IMG/VR virus record: IMGVR_UViG_3300047440_000298
Span: 1 to 44,181 of that record
Source of the DNA: a virus
Length of the DNA stretch: 44,181 bases
Direction: 5' to 3' (one strand)
Positions 14,728 to 22,077 of the stretch are shown in pieces. Within the stretch, counting starts at the first letter, position 1. The number at the start of each line of letters is the position of its first letter. The notes under the pieces are model-generated. The model was not told where the DNA came from, did no database searches, and worked only from the letters and a program-made list of their open reading frames with translations. The translations under genes and the position numbers were made by a program.

Positions 14728-15281
14728 GATTCCGGCTCGACGAACTCGCGCAGCTCGATCCGGAGCGCCGGCTGGTCCGAGTAGACCTTGAGGCACCGCT
14801 CGTCGACGACCTGGGCGTCGTCGCGGTAGACGACCTCGTTCATCGCGTCCTTCACGAGCTTCATGTAGTTGTCGGCGTCGGGCCGCGGCGTCGGCAGCAG
14901 CGCGCCGGCGAGCGCGTCCTCGCGCTCCCGCCGCGAGTAGCTCTCCGGGATCGGCCGGAAGACGTGGAGCAGCAGCGCCAGCGGGCGCGTCGACGGCTCG
15001 CGCCCCCGCATCAGCAGCGCGGCGTACTCCCGGATCGCCGCCTCGTGCTTCTCGGTGTCGGGGTCGCCGTAGGGCTGGACCCAGATCTGCTTGACGCCGG
15101 CCTCGGTCATGAACCTCGGCGCGCGCGGATCCCGCGGGTAGCTCCAGGCGCTCTTCGGGATCACGATTCGGAAGCGGTGCCGCGCCTTGTGCGGCGGCTT
15201 GCCGGTCCACTCGAACGAAAGAAAGACCGGCCCCGGGACCAGGGCCGGCCTTCGCAGGATGGGGAAGGTCGCCTGCTCCAC
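14721..15281 (-). CDS. RusA family Holliday-junction resolvase
   Basis: 186 residues. The RusA pattern is clear: an N-terminal FLSFEWTGKPPHKARHRFR strand, RPLALLLHVFRPIPESYS, and the metal-binding core PRPDADNYMKLVKDAMNEVVYRDDAQVVD (conserved acidic residues). It cuts four-way junctions during phage recombination and replication. No ATG precedes the domain; the GTG at 15281, next to the stop of the previous gene, is the best start. A terminator-like hairpin lies inside the first codons. Confidence 0.85.
   Translation of the reverse strand: MEQATFPILRRPALVPGPVFLSFEWTGKPPHKARHRFRIVIPKSAWSYPRDPRAPRFMTEAGVKQIWVQPYGDPDTEKHEAAIREYAALLMRGREPSTRPLALLLHVFRPIPESYSRREREDALAGALLPTPRPDADNYMKLVKDAMNEVVYRDDAQVVDERCLKVYSDQPALRIELREFVEPEST
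15223..15252 (-). terminator. Terminator-like hairpin inside the RusA-type N-terminal codons
   Basis: Minus-strand AAGGCCGGCCC/GGGCCGGTCTT (11 pairs, one G-U) with a short loop is followed by a T-rich run (TCTTTCG). Position and form suggest an intrinsic terminator or attenuator for the upstream 149-residue gene, yet it lies within the resolvase reading frame. Confidence 0.45.
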
Positions 15282-15283
15282 GT

Positions 15284-15733
15284 TCAGTCCGACGCGAGCG
15301 TCGCCCCGGCGGCCTCCGCGACCTGGCGGGCGGCGCGGCCGATCCGCTTCGTGGTCGAGTGCTCGTCGCCGTCGTCTTCGTCGCCGAGCTTCGGCCCGGT
15401 CTCGCCGGCGGAGAACATCTCCTCCTGGGCGGTCGCGCGCTTGGTGACGCCGAGCTCCTCCAGGTAGTGCAGCAGGTGGAAGTAGCGGACGTGGAGGGTG
15501 TCGTCCTGCATCTCCGCCATCTTGCTCGCCGTGGCCCACGCCCATGTGTCGAGGTGGTCCTTCTCCTTCGCGGTGCCGACCGCCTGCCGATAGACGCCGG
15601 TCGCGTTGCTCGCGCGCTTGAGCTGCGTTCCCTTCGTGTCGAGCAGGCTCGTGAGGGTCTTCGTCTTCGGCAGCATCAAGGTCGTGGCCATCGCCTCGCT
15701 CGCCTTGCCGTTCTTCGCTGGTGTCCGCGCCAT
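15284..15733 (-). CDS. Hypothetical protein, 149 aa
   Basis: Begins MARTPAKNGKASEAMATT and continues with a helical middle (ATGVYRQAVGTAKEKDHLDTWAWATASKMAEM, HVRYFHLLHYLEELG) and an acidic GDEDDGDEHSTTKR stretch. The layout is like small uncharacterised proteins of alphaproteobacterial phages and genetic islands. No motif tied to an activity. ATG at 15733 follows GGAG at a long spacing. Its stop lies next to the GTG of the resolvase. Confidence 0.6.
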   Translation of the reverse strand: MARTPAKNGKASEAMATTLMLPKTKTLTSLLDTKGTQLKRASNATGVYRQAVGTAKEKDHLDTWAWATASKMAEMQDDTLHVRYFHLLHYLEELGVTKRATAQEEMFSAGETGPKLGDEDDGDEHSTTKRIGRAARQVAEAAGATLASD

Positions 15734-15761
15734 CAAAGTGTTCTCCGGTTGGGGGTTTTGC

Positions 15762-15908
15762 CTAGTCTTGCCGTTCGGCGGTCTTCAACGAGCACAGCGC
15801 GTTCGCAGAGTTGAGCGCGGCTTGTGCGTATTTCATGGCCTCGTCGGCCGAGTTGGCCTTCGCCGCCTTGTCGATCATCGCTTCGACTTCTTTTCGCTTT
15901 TCAGACAT
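15762..15908 (-). CDS. Small helical protein, 48 aa
   Basis: Read MSEKRKEVEAMIDKAAKANS then DEAMKYAQAALNSANALC. The periodicity is one or two amphipathic helices. GGAG lies about 12 bases before the ATG. I recall proteins of this form (a short helix with an AQAALNAANAL-like end) as common in rhizobial phages. Function unknown. Confidence 0.6.
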   Translation of the reverse strand: MSEKRKEVEAMIDKAAKANSADEAMKYAQAALNSANALCSLKTAERQD

Positions 15909-15965
15909 CGGGTTCTAGCTCCGAATGATGCCACCACTTAATTCCGGCGTGGCGGCGTGGGCCGG

Positions 15966-16199
15966 TTAATGCAGCTTGCCTTGCGCGCCTTTGATCTTAG
16001 ACGCGATCTCGTCCGAGGCGTTGCCGTTGGCCTCCGCCTCGTCGCGCAGCAGCTCGTCGAGCAGCGACGCGAGGAGGATCTGCGGCGGCGTCTTGGTCGC
16101 CTTGGCCAGCGCGAGGAGCCGCTCGACGGCGTCGTCGTTCAGCGGCACCTCGAAGGTGGTCAGGGGCTCGTCGTCGTGGTTGGTCATGGCGGCGCTCAT
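15966..16199 (-). CDS. Ribbon-helix-helix-like small protein, 77 aa
   Basis: The core TTFEVPLNDDAVERLLALAKATKTPPQILLASLLDELL has a short strand followed by two helices, as in CopG/Arc-type DNA-binding proteins. The next ATG (residue 5) is an alternative start. Position just after the HTH-like gene suggests a regulator or partner. DNA binding is inferred, not shown. Confidence 0.55.
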   Translation of the reverse strand: MSAAMTNHDDEPLTTFEVPLNDDAVERLLALAKATKTPPQILLASLLDELLRDEAEANGNASDEIASKIKGAQGKLH

Positions 16200-16211
16200 C
16201 GCGCCGCGGTT

Positions 16212-16535
16212 TTAGGCGATTCGCTCGGCCGGCGCACTAGCGTCGAGCGATCGGGTGGATTCTTTTCCACCGTTCTTTCGCGGCCGGCGCTCCATCGTCA
16301 CCGGGGCGGTTTCCGGCCACGGCAAGCCCTCCGGCCAGCGGTCGGAGAAGGCTTGCAAAAGGCCGTCCAGCTTCGGGGGCGTTATCGAGATCCCATCCCG
16401 CTTCCGCAACGTCACGAAGAACGACTGGTTCCCGTAAAACTGCCGCCCGACCGTGCTTAGACTCAGCTTCTGCCGCCTGGCGTAGGCCCTCGCGATGGCG
16501 AGCAGGTTCGAGCGGATCGTCTGGTCGATCGTCAT
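16212..16535 (-). CDS. HTH-like putative regulator, first gene of the long minus-strand operon
   Basis: 107 residues. The first 70 residues (MTIDQTIRSNLLAIARAYA, LSLSTVGRQFYGNQSFFVTLRK) have the helical spacing of a phage XRE-like HTH domain, then a PPKLDGLLQAFSDRWPEGLPWP segment I recall from similar small rhizobial-phage proteins. Its basic C-terminal tail is variable. It is divergent from the 16649 gene, with an operator-like sequence in the gap; autoregulation is a reasonable inference. Confidence 0.55.
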   Translation of the reverse strand: MTIDQTIRSNLLAIARAYARRQKLSLSTVGRQFYGNQSFFVTLRKRDGISITPPKLDGLLQAFSDRWPEGLPWPETAPVTMERRPRKNGGKESTRSLDASAPAERIA

Positions 16536-16648
16536 GGGGACTCTATATCCCCCAAAAACCGCGCCCGCACAAGCCGACCCCTCTTTACTCTGTGGAAACT
16601 TTTCCCTAATACGGTCTCACGGCGCAACCGAACCAGGGGCGGACGGAA
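16536..16648. promoter_or_regulatory. Divergent promoter/operator region
   Basis: For the plus strand, TTTACT (16584-16589), a 17-base spacer and TAATAC (16607-16612) form a candidate promoter. The spacer contains an imperfect palindrome TGGAAACTTTTCCC (16593-16606). Related sequences lie at 971-986 and 18155-18168. On the minus side GGACTCTATA (16538-16547) sits just before the HTH-like gene. This is probably the switch between the two early operons. Confidence 0.5.
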
Positions 16649-16789
16649 ATGACCAAACCCAGCAATAACCACGGCTTCAACCTCCCGCGGATCGAGCGGG
16701 AGGATCGGCGCACCTACGCGACGGTCGCCTGGTCGCTGGCGTTCGCGACCGCCGTCGCCGCCCTCCTCGTCGTCGCCGCCGCATCCTGA
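16649..16789 (+). CDS. Small single-pass membrane protein, 46 aa
   Basis: First gene of the right plus-strand operon: a charged N terminus (NLPRIEREDRRTYATVAW) followed by one hydrophobic helix (LAFATAVAALLVVAAAS). GGACGGA lies before the ATG. Function unknown; a membrane role is inferred from the helix. Confidence 0.6.
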   Translation: MTKPSNNHGFNLPRIEREDRRTYATVAWSLAFATAVAALLVVAAAS

Positions 16790-16801
16790 AAGGAAGAGAC
16801 C

Positions 16802-17749
16802 ATGAACGAACTTGCGAACCCCCGCGCCGGGATCGGCGACAACACCGGCGTCGACTACGCCCGGATCGAGACCGAGCGGCTCAACGACGAATATGCCGGG
16901 CTGAAGACCACGCTCGAAAACCTCGCCAGCGTGGCGGCGTTGCGGGTCGGTGACCCGGTCGAGGACGACGCGACCGCGCTCCAGGTCGGCGCGCTGATCA
17001 AGCGGTTCCGCGACCTCGACGCGCGGATGGAGCAGACCCGCGTCGTCGAGGTCGAGCCGCACCTCCGCCGCCAAAACGCGATCAACTCGTTCTTCAAGGG
17101 TTTGCAGAAGATCATCCAGCCCGCCGACAAGCAGGAGCGCCGAACGACCCCGGGGTGGATCGACCAACTGCAGCGGCTGATCGACGACCACCAAGCCCGC
17201 AAGGAGGCCGCCGAGCGCGAGCGGCTCCGGCTGGCCGAGCTGGAGCGGCAGCGCGTCGCCCGGGAGGCCGAGGAGAAGGCGCGCAGGGAGCGGGCCGCGG
17301 CCGAGCGGCTCGCCCGGGAGGCCGAGGAGGCGCAGCGCGCCGCCGAGCGCGCCCGCAACGCCGAGAAGATCGCCGAGAAGCAGGCCGCCGCCCAGGCCGC
17401 GGCGCAAGCCGCCGACGAGGCCGCCGCCCGTGCCGCCGCCTCCGCGGTCCAGTCGCAAGCCTCCGCCGAGGACGCGACCGACGCCCGCATCGCCACGCTG
17501 GCGAAGCCCGCCGACCTCGTGCGGACCCGCGGCGTCACCGAGGAGGGCGCCGGCGTCCTGCTCACCACCGCGAAGGAGCCCTACGCCTACGTCGTCGACC
17601 GCCGGCTGCTGTCGGCCGCGAAGCTGTTCCCGTTCTTCAACGACGGCGAGGTCGAGAAGGCGGTCCGCGCCTTCGCCCGCTCGACCCACCACGACGAGCC
17701 GATGGAGGGCGCGGAGATCGGCTGGAAACGAAAAGGGGTGACTCGGTGA
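16802..17749 (+). CDS. Long coiled-coil protein, 315 aa
   Basis: Residues 120-225 are a nearly continuous Glu/Arg/Ala coiled coil (ARKEAAERERLRLAELERQ and onward), flanked by an N-terminal helical part and a C-terminal part with a small globular YVVDRRLLSAAKLFPFF segment. Proteins of this type sit next to ERF-type recombinases in many phages, and the ERF gene lies three genes downstream. Its function is unsettled; a structural or scaffold role in recombination is inference. It starts after AGGAAGAG. Confidence 0.65.
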   Translation: MNELANPRAGIGDNTGVDYARIETERLNDEYAGLKTTLENLASVAALRVGDPVEDDATALQVGALIKRFRDLDARMEQTRVVEVEPHLRRQNAINSFFKGLQKIIQPADKQERRTTPGWIDQLQRLIDDHQARKEAAERERLRLAELERQRVAREAEEKARRERAAAERLAREAEEAQRAAERARNAEKIAEKQAAAQAAAQAADEAAARAAASAVQSQASAEDATDARIATLAKPADLVRTRGVTEEGAGVLLTTAKEPYAYVVDRRLLSAAKLFPFFNDGEVEKAVRAFARSTHHDEPMEGAEIGWKRKGVTR

Positions 17750-17805
17750 ACAGCCGCTCGCCGTACCTTTGGAAGACGTCGTCCGATGGAGGGATCACGC
17801 TATGA
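17746..17805 (+). CDS. Possible 19-aa coupling peptide
   Basis: GTG at 17746 overlaps the previous stop (GTGA) and its own TGA overlaps the HIRAN ATG at 17802. The peptide reads NSRSPYLWKTSSDGGITL after the initiating residue. The precise overlap on both sides is like the genuine genes here, but the length leaves it doubtful. It may only serve reinitiation. Confidence 0.35.
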   Translation: MNSRSPYLWKTSSDGGITL

Positions 17806-18158
17806 CGGAGAGAACGCTGCGCTACGCGCTCGTCGGCATGAAGCACCGCGGCACGATAGGGCTCGTCTCCGACCTGCCGAACAACGAACCGCTGACGCTG
17901 GTCCGCGAACCGAGCAACCAATTCGACACGAACGCCGTCCAGGTCTGGGCGCGCGGGACGCACCTCGGCTACGTCTCCAGCAAGCAGAACGCGACGCTCG
18001 CGCGGTTCATCGACGTCAACGGCAAGCTCGTCTCCGTCATGGGGTTCGACGAGGGCGGCGGCAACGCCCAGCAGACGCAGGGGCTCTCGATCGACGCCCG
18101 ACTTCACAAGGGGAGTAACAACTGGCCGCTCGTGGAGATCGGCCCGCCGGTAGGGTAA
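17802..18158 (+). CDS. HIRAN domain protein, 118 aa
   Basis: A single HIRAN domain: GMKHRGTIG, LTLVREPSNQFDTNAVQVW and LGYVSSKQNATLARFID. In other proteins HIRAN domains bind stalled forks or DNA ends; standalone forms occur in phages. GGAGGG precedes the ATG. It lies just before the ERF and YqaJ genes, in line with a recombination module. Direct function untested. Confidence 0.75.
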   Translation: MTERTLRYALVGMKHRGTIGLVSDLPNNEPLTLVREPSNQFDTNAVQVWARGTHLGYVSSKQNATLARFIDVNGKLVSVMGFDEGGGNAQQTQGLSIDARLHKGSNNWPLVEIGPPVG

Positions 18159-18168
18159 ACTTTTCCAC
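18155..18168 (+). promoter_or_regulatory. Operator-like site before the ERF gene
   Basis: GTAAACTTTTCCAC overlaps the HIRAN stop and shares the AACTTTTCC core with 16593-16606 and, less exactly, 971-986. It lies in the 29-base gap before the ERF gene. A shared regulator site is inferred. Confidence 0.4.
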
Positions 18169-18187
18169 TCAAACAGGGAGATTCGAA

Positions 18188-19081
18188 ATGGCTCGCAAGA
18201 CCGCCACCGCCACCGCCGAAAAGCAACCAGACCTGCTCGGAGGTCACCAACCCGAACCGGGACCGAAGCCGCGGCGACCGACGACCGGGAGCGGCGTGGC
18301 GCAGCCAGCCGTCAACAAGGGACAGCTCGCCAAGGTCGAGCGGGTGCCCGCGCCGAACGCGCTGATCGACCAGCTCCGCCAGATCAAGGACGGCAAGGAC
18401 GTCGCGATCGCCAAGGAGATTCTGGCGATGATCCGCGAGGAGCAGGACCGCGTCGCCGCCCACGCCTTCAACGCCTCGATGCTGAAGGCGCAGCAGCAGA
18501 TCAGCGCGATCTCGATCAAGCGCAAGTCCTACAACAAGCACACGAAGTCGTGGTGGGCGAAGCTGGAGGACATCAGCAAGCAGGTCGACCCGTTCATCCG
18601 CGGCAACGGCTTCACGCTCTCCTACGGCGGCGGCGCCTCGAAGCTGCCCGAGCACTACCTCGTCGTCTGCGACGTCTCGCACGCCGACGGCCAAACGCGG
18701 CGCTACGAGATGGACGTCGGCATGGACCACAAAGGCCCGAAGGGCGAGGGGACGAAGACGCTGGCGCAGGGCTCCGGGTCGAGCGTCACCTACGCGCGGC
18801 GCTTCCTCAAGTGCATGATCTTCGACATCCAGATCGAGGGCATGGACAACGACGGCAACCGCGCGACGGTCGTCGATGGCACGGTCGTCGAGGGCGACGT
18901 CCCGCTGATCTCGCAGAAGCAGCAGGACGAGATCGTCGAGGCGCTCGAAGCTCTCGGCAAGAGCAGCCTCGCGTTCTGCAAGCCGTGGAAGATCGAGAAG
19001 ATCGCCGACCTGCCGGCGGTCGACTTCGGCAGGGCGATCACCACGCTCAAGCGGCTGATCAAGGAGCAGGCAGGTGGCTAG
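18188..19081 (+). CDS. ERF family single-strand annealing protein
   Basis: 297 residues. The core follows the ERF family: AFNASMLKAQQQIS, KLEDISKQVDPFIRGNGFTLSY, GTKTLAQGSGSSVTYARRFL and the C-terminal helical part. ERF proteins anneal complementary strands in phage recombination. A Pro/Gly-rich N terminus of about 55 residues is variable. AGGGAG lies before the ATG. It overlaps the YqaJ GTG, forming the usual annealer plus exonuclease pair. Confidence 0.85.
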   Translation: MARKTATATAEKQPDLLGGHQPEPGPKPRRPTTGSGVAQPAVNKGQLAKVERVPAPNALIDQLRQIKDGKDVAIAKEILAMIREEQDRVAAHAFNASMLKAQQQISAISIKRKSYNKHTKSWWAKLEDISKQVDPFIRGNGFTLSYGGGASKLPEHYLVVCDVSHADGQTRRYEMDVGMDHKGPKGEGTKTLAQGSGSSVTYARRFLKCMIFDIQIEGMDNDGNRATVVDGTVVEGDVPLISQKQQDEIVEALEALGKSSLAFCKPWKIEKIADLPAVDFGRAITTLKRLIKEQAGG

Positions 19082-19733
19082 AGCCGCGCTGAAAAAGAAG
19101 CCGCCGCCCGAGGTCGAGTTCTTCGACGAGGTCGAACAGGGCTCGCCGGATTGGTACGAGCTCCGGCTCGGAACGCCCACCGCCTCGTGCGCCGCGATGG
19201 TGCTCCGCGACGCCGACGCGAAGACCCGCGTCGAGTACATGCGGAAGCTCGCCGGCGAGCTGATGACCGGCAAGCCCGCCGAGGGCAAGATCGTCACCGC
19301 GGCGATGCAGCGCGGCAACGACATGGAGCCGCTCGCCCGCGAGCACTACGAGCGATCGTACTTGATCACCGTCGAGCGCGTCGGCTTCGTCCGCCGGCGG
19401 CTTCCCTCCGGGCGCTTCGTCGGGTGCAGTCCGGACGGCCTGCTCTCGCGGCGTTCGCGCGGGCTCGAGATCAAGACCGTCGCGCCGCACCTGTTGATCC
19501 CGCTGCTGGAGCCGACCGCCTCGATCCCGTCGGAGCATCTGGCGCAGGTCCGCTGGACGCAGTGGGTCTGCGACCTCGACGCGGTCGACCTCCTGCTGTT
19601 CTACGAGGGGATGCCGCCGCGCAGTTTCACCGTGAAGCGCAACGAGGCCGCGATCGCCGAGGTCGCCGCCGCCGCGGAGGTCTTCGACCACGAGCTGCAC
19701 CGGCTCTACGCAAAGCTGCGGGGGATGCTGTGA
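19074..19733 (+). CDS. YqaJ-type viral recombinase (exonuclease)
   Basis: 219 residues. YqaJ/lambda-exo features: QGSPDWYELRLGTPTAS near the N terminus, GNDMEPLAREHYE, CSPDGLLS...GLEIKTV (the metal-binding D...ExK core) and EHLAQVRWTQWV. It would resect duplex ends for the ERF protein. GTG start at 19074 lies eight bases before the ERF stop. Its stop overlaps the next GTG. Confidence 0.85.
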   Translation: MARAALKKKPPPEVEFFDEVEQGSPDWYELRLGTPTASCAAMVLRDADAKTRVEYMRKLAGELMTGKPAEGKIVTAAMQRGNDMEPLAREHYERSYLITVERVGFVRRRLPSGRFVGCSPDGLLSRRSRGLEIKTVAPHLLIPLLEPTASIPSEHLAQVRWTQWVCDLDAVDLLLFYEGMPPRSFTVKRNEAAIAEVAAAAEVFDHELHRLYAKLRGML

Positions 19734-20302
19734 AGATTCGCCCGGTCGTCTTCGTCTGGACCGACGCCGGCTCGATGGTGCCGCTGCCGCGCTTCCTGCC
19801 GCTGTGCGAGCGGCAGTTCGCCGTCGGCGAGGAGTACCCGCTGACGCTCGTCGAGCAGCGGTCGATGCGCTCGCACAACCACTACTTCGCCTCCGTCGCC
19901 GGCGGCTGGGACAACCTCCCGGAGAACGTCGCGAAGATATTCCCGACGGCGGACCATCTTCGCCGGTGGTGCTTGGTCGAGTGCAATTACTGCAGCCACA
20001 CGCACTACGGCTTCGACACGCCGAAGGACGCCAAGGTCTTCGCGAAGGCGCTGCGGCGATTCGACGAGTACGCCCGGATCACCGTCTCCGGTCGCCACGT
20101 CCACGTCCGCGTCGCCAAGTCCCAGGCGCTCAGTTCCATGCTCCGCGACGAGTTCGAGCAGAGCAAGCGCGACGTGCTCGACCTGATCGCGGCGATGATC
20201 GGGCTCGCCCGCGAGGATCTTGAGCGCGAGGCCGCGATCGAGGCTCCGCCGCGCCGCCGCGCTTTGCCCGCACCGAAAAAGGAGAACGTTGATGCAGGAT
20301 GA
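19730..20302 (+). CDS. Hypothetical phage protein, 190 aa
   Basis: GTGA overlap fixes the start. I recall this arrangement from unnamed alphaproteobacterial phage proteins: FPTADHLRRWCLVECNYCS, a fold with a KVFAKALRRFDEYARITV segment, HVHVRVAKSQALSSM and an LDLIAAMIGLAREDLERE end. No catalytic motif is obvious. Always found near recombination genes in my recollection; function unknown. Confidence 0.6.
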   Translation: MKIRPVVFVWTDAGSMVPLPRFLPLCERQFAVGEEYPLTLVEQRSMRSHNHYFASVAGGWDNLPENVAKIFPTADHLRRWCLVECNYCSHTHYGFDTPKDAKVFAKALRRFDEYARITVSGRHVHVRVAKSQALSSMLRDEFEQSKRDVLDLIAAMIGLAREDLEREAAIEAPPRRRALPAPKKENVDAG

Positions 20303-20618
20303 CCTGAAGGCGCTACCGGGTATCAAGGAGAAGCAGCTCGTCGCGCTCGGGGCTTGTGCCGTCTGCGGCAAGGCCCAGCTCGCTCATGGCGACGTCTCGT
20401 TCTACGAGATCACGATCCGACGCGGAGGGTTCGTACTCGACGCGCTGAAACGCCGAGCCGGCCTTGGGGTGGCGTTAGGTTCCGATCCGCTCGCTGCGAT
20501 CATGGGTCCCGATGAAGACCTCGCGAAGGTTCTCGCTGGCCCGAAGACCGTTTTCGTCTCGGAAAGCTGCGCCGCGCTGGTCCCCCATCTCGTTTTGCTG
20601 TTCGGGGACGAGGCATGA
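20292..20618 (+). CDS. Hypothetical protein with CxxC pair, 108 aa
   Basis: Begins MQDDLKALPGIKEKQLVALG and has a CAVCGK pair near residue 22-27, compatible with a zinc-binding site. The middle is strand-rich (YEITIRRGGFVLD) and the end is hydrophobic. GGAG precedes the ATG. The start overlaps the previous gene by 11 bases, and the stop overlaps the next ATG. Confidence 0.55.
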   Translation: MQDDLKALPGIKEKQLVALGACAVCGKAQLAHGDVSFYEITIRRGGFVLDALKRRAGLGVALGSDPLAAIMGPDEDLAKVLAGPKTVFVSESCAALVPHLVLLFGDEA

Positions 20619-21016
20619 CGCTGCACGTCTTCACCATTCAGGAGAAGCTCGAAGCGGTCGAGAACCTGATCGCGCTCTGGCGTCGCACCGGCGCCGCTGC
20701 CGTCGATCTCGACCTCCTGAAGGCGATCGCCGCCGACCTCCGCGCGAGGCTCGACCACGTCCCGTCCGCCGCGCTCGTCTCGCTGGAGCAGCGCGTCGTC
20801 GCGATGAAGCGGACGCGGTCCACGCTCGGCTATCACACCGGCGCGATGATCGGACTCTCGCAGGAGGTCGCCGCGCGCTGGCCCGTCGTCCGGCAGGCGC
20901 TGGAGCGGTTCGGCGCGGAGGTCGAGACCAAGCAGGCGTCCTGGCCGGCGCTGATCGGCTCCGGCAACCCGGAGGCGCATGATTACGCCGCAGGTCACAA
21001 GCCGAGGAAGCCATGA
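20615..21016 (+). CDS. Helical hypothetical protein, 133 aa
   Basis: Mainly alpha-helical (TIQEKLEAVENLIALWRRTG, LKAIAADLRARLD, ALVSLEQRVVAMKRTR). No motif recognised. Coupled to neighbours by ATGA overlaps on both sides. Confidence 0.6.
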   Translation: MTLHVFTIQEKLEAVENLIALWRRTGAAAVDLDLLKAIAADLRARLDHVPSAALVSLEQRVVAMKRTRSTLGYHTGAMIGLSQEVAARWPVVRQALERFGAEVETKQASWPALIGSGNPEAHDYAAGHKPRKP

Positions 21017-21342
21017 CCGAAGCCCTCCGCCAGCGCGAGCCGCGCGAGACGTCCCCGGCGTTCCTCAACTACGTCAGGCGGCAGCCGTGCTGCGTCTGCG
21101 GCGGCCCGCCGCTCTCCGAGGCCGCGCACGTCAAGATGGGGTCGCTGCCCCACGGCAAGCGCCCGGCGGGCGGAAACGAGCGGCCGAGCGACCGCTGGGC
21201 CGTCCCGCTCTGCGCCGACTGCCACCGCGAGGGACCGGAGGCGCAGCACCGCGTCGGCGAGCGTCAATTCTGGGAGGCGGCCGGGCTCGACCCGTTCGCG
21301 CTCGCGATCCGGCTCTGGAACAACTTCAACAGGAGCAAGTGA
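21013..21342 (+). CDS. Ref-like (DUF968) HNH nuclease
   Basis: 109 residues with the DUF968 signature: a CCVCGGPPLSEAAHV metal/His segment (Cys 26, 27 and 29), then PLCADCHREGPEAQH and a closing FWEAAGLDPFALA. P1 Ref, a characterised relative, is a RecA-dependent nuclease. Here it sits in the recombination operon downstream of ERF and YqaJ. Start by ATGA overlap. Confidence 0.8.
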   Translation: MTEALRQREPRETSPAFLNYVRRQPCCVCGGPPLSEAAHVKMGSLPHGKRPAGGNERPSDRWAVPLCADCHREGPEAQHRVGERQFWEAAGLDPFALAIRLWNNFNRSK

Positions 21343-21536
21343 TGGAACGTCGTCAGTATTCGCTGGACGACCTCGAGCGCATGCGCCGCGCGATCCGTTT
21401 GAAGCTCGACGGGATTCCCGCCGGCTGCGGGTTCGAGATCGAGCAGATCGCGAAGCGCACGCAAAGCTCCATCGTCGAGCAGGAACTTCGCACCGCCATT
21501 TTCGCCGGGATAGCTCCGGAGGAGTTTGAATCATGA
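21342..21536 (+). CDS. Small hypothetical protein, 64 aa
   Basis: TGATG overlap with the Ref-like gene. Highly charged N terminus (RQYSLDDLERMRRAIRLKLD) and a helical part that includes IEQIAKRTQSSIVEQELRTAIF. No family recognised. Confidence 0.55.
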   Translation: MERRQYSLDDLERMRRAIRLKLDGIPAGCGFEIEQIAKRTQSSIVEQELRTAIFAGIAPEEFES

Positions 21537-21706
21537 CGCTCGAATGGACCTCGGTCGTGATCCTCGGCCCGAAGATCGCCGTCGACGGCCGGACGCTCGA
21601 CGCCTGCACGGTCGCCATGCGCCGGCGCGCGTCCTCGGGCGAGTGGCAGTACCGCGCTCCGACGCGCGAGGAGGAAGCAACCTACGTCAGCGACGAGGCG
21701 TGGTGA
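21533..21706 (+). CDS. Small hypothetical protein, 57 aa
   Basis: ATGA overlap at its start. Strand-rich first half (WTSVVILGPKIAVDGRT) and a charged second half (YRAPTREEEATYVSDEAW). No family recognised, but coupled placement and composition support a gene. Confidence 0.5.
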   Translation: MTLEWTSVVILGPKIAVDGRTLDACTVAMRRRASSGEWQYRAPTREEEATYVSDEAW

Positions 21707-21709
21707 ACC

Positions 21710-21892
21710 ATGATCGACCGGCAGGGCGGGAAAATTCTGATCGAGTGCGATTCGTGCGACGAGGTCTTCGAGGGCGACCCGGGCGCGGAGTTCGCCGAGG
21801 TCTGGAGCGCCGCGAAGCGCGACGGCTGGCGCACCCGAAAGATCGCCGGCGAGTGGCTGCACGGTTGTCCGAAATGCGGAGTTCCGACATGA
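21710..21892 (+). CDS. Small zinc-ribbon-like protein, 60 aa
   Basis: Two CxxC pairs, CDSCDEV near the start and CPKCGVPT at the end, with a helix between (FAEVWSAAKRDGW). This spacing fits a small zinc ribbon. Function unknown. The stop overlaps the next ATG. Confidence 0.6.
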   Translation: MIDRQGGKILIECDSCDEVFEGDPGAEFAEVWSAAKRDGWRTRKIAGEWLHGCPKCGVPT

Positions 21893-22077
21893 GCGTATCC
21901 GTCAAGTCCCAGATCGCCGAGGTCGAATACGAGCTCAAGATGCGCCGCCGGGTTTATCCGCACCAAGTCGCGCGAAGAAACATGACGCAGGGGGTCGCCG
22001 ACCTGCACATGCAGCACATGGAGGCGGTGCTGGCGACGCTGCAACAACTCGAAGCGAAGGAAGGAAAAGTCGAATGA
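21889..22077 (+). CDS. Small helical protein, 62 aa
   Basis: Reads as two helices: VKSQIAEVEYELKMRRRVYP and HMQHMEAVLATLQQLEAKE. The spacing resembles a small protein I associate with rhizobial phages. Function unknown. The stop overlaps the next ATG. Confidence 0.55.
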   Translation: MSVSVKSQIAEVEYELKMRRRVYPHQVARRNMTQGVADLHMQHMEAVLATLQQLEAKEGKVE

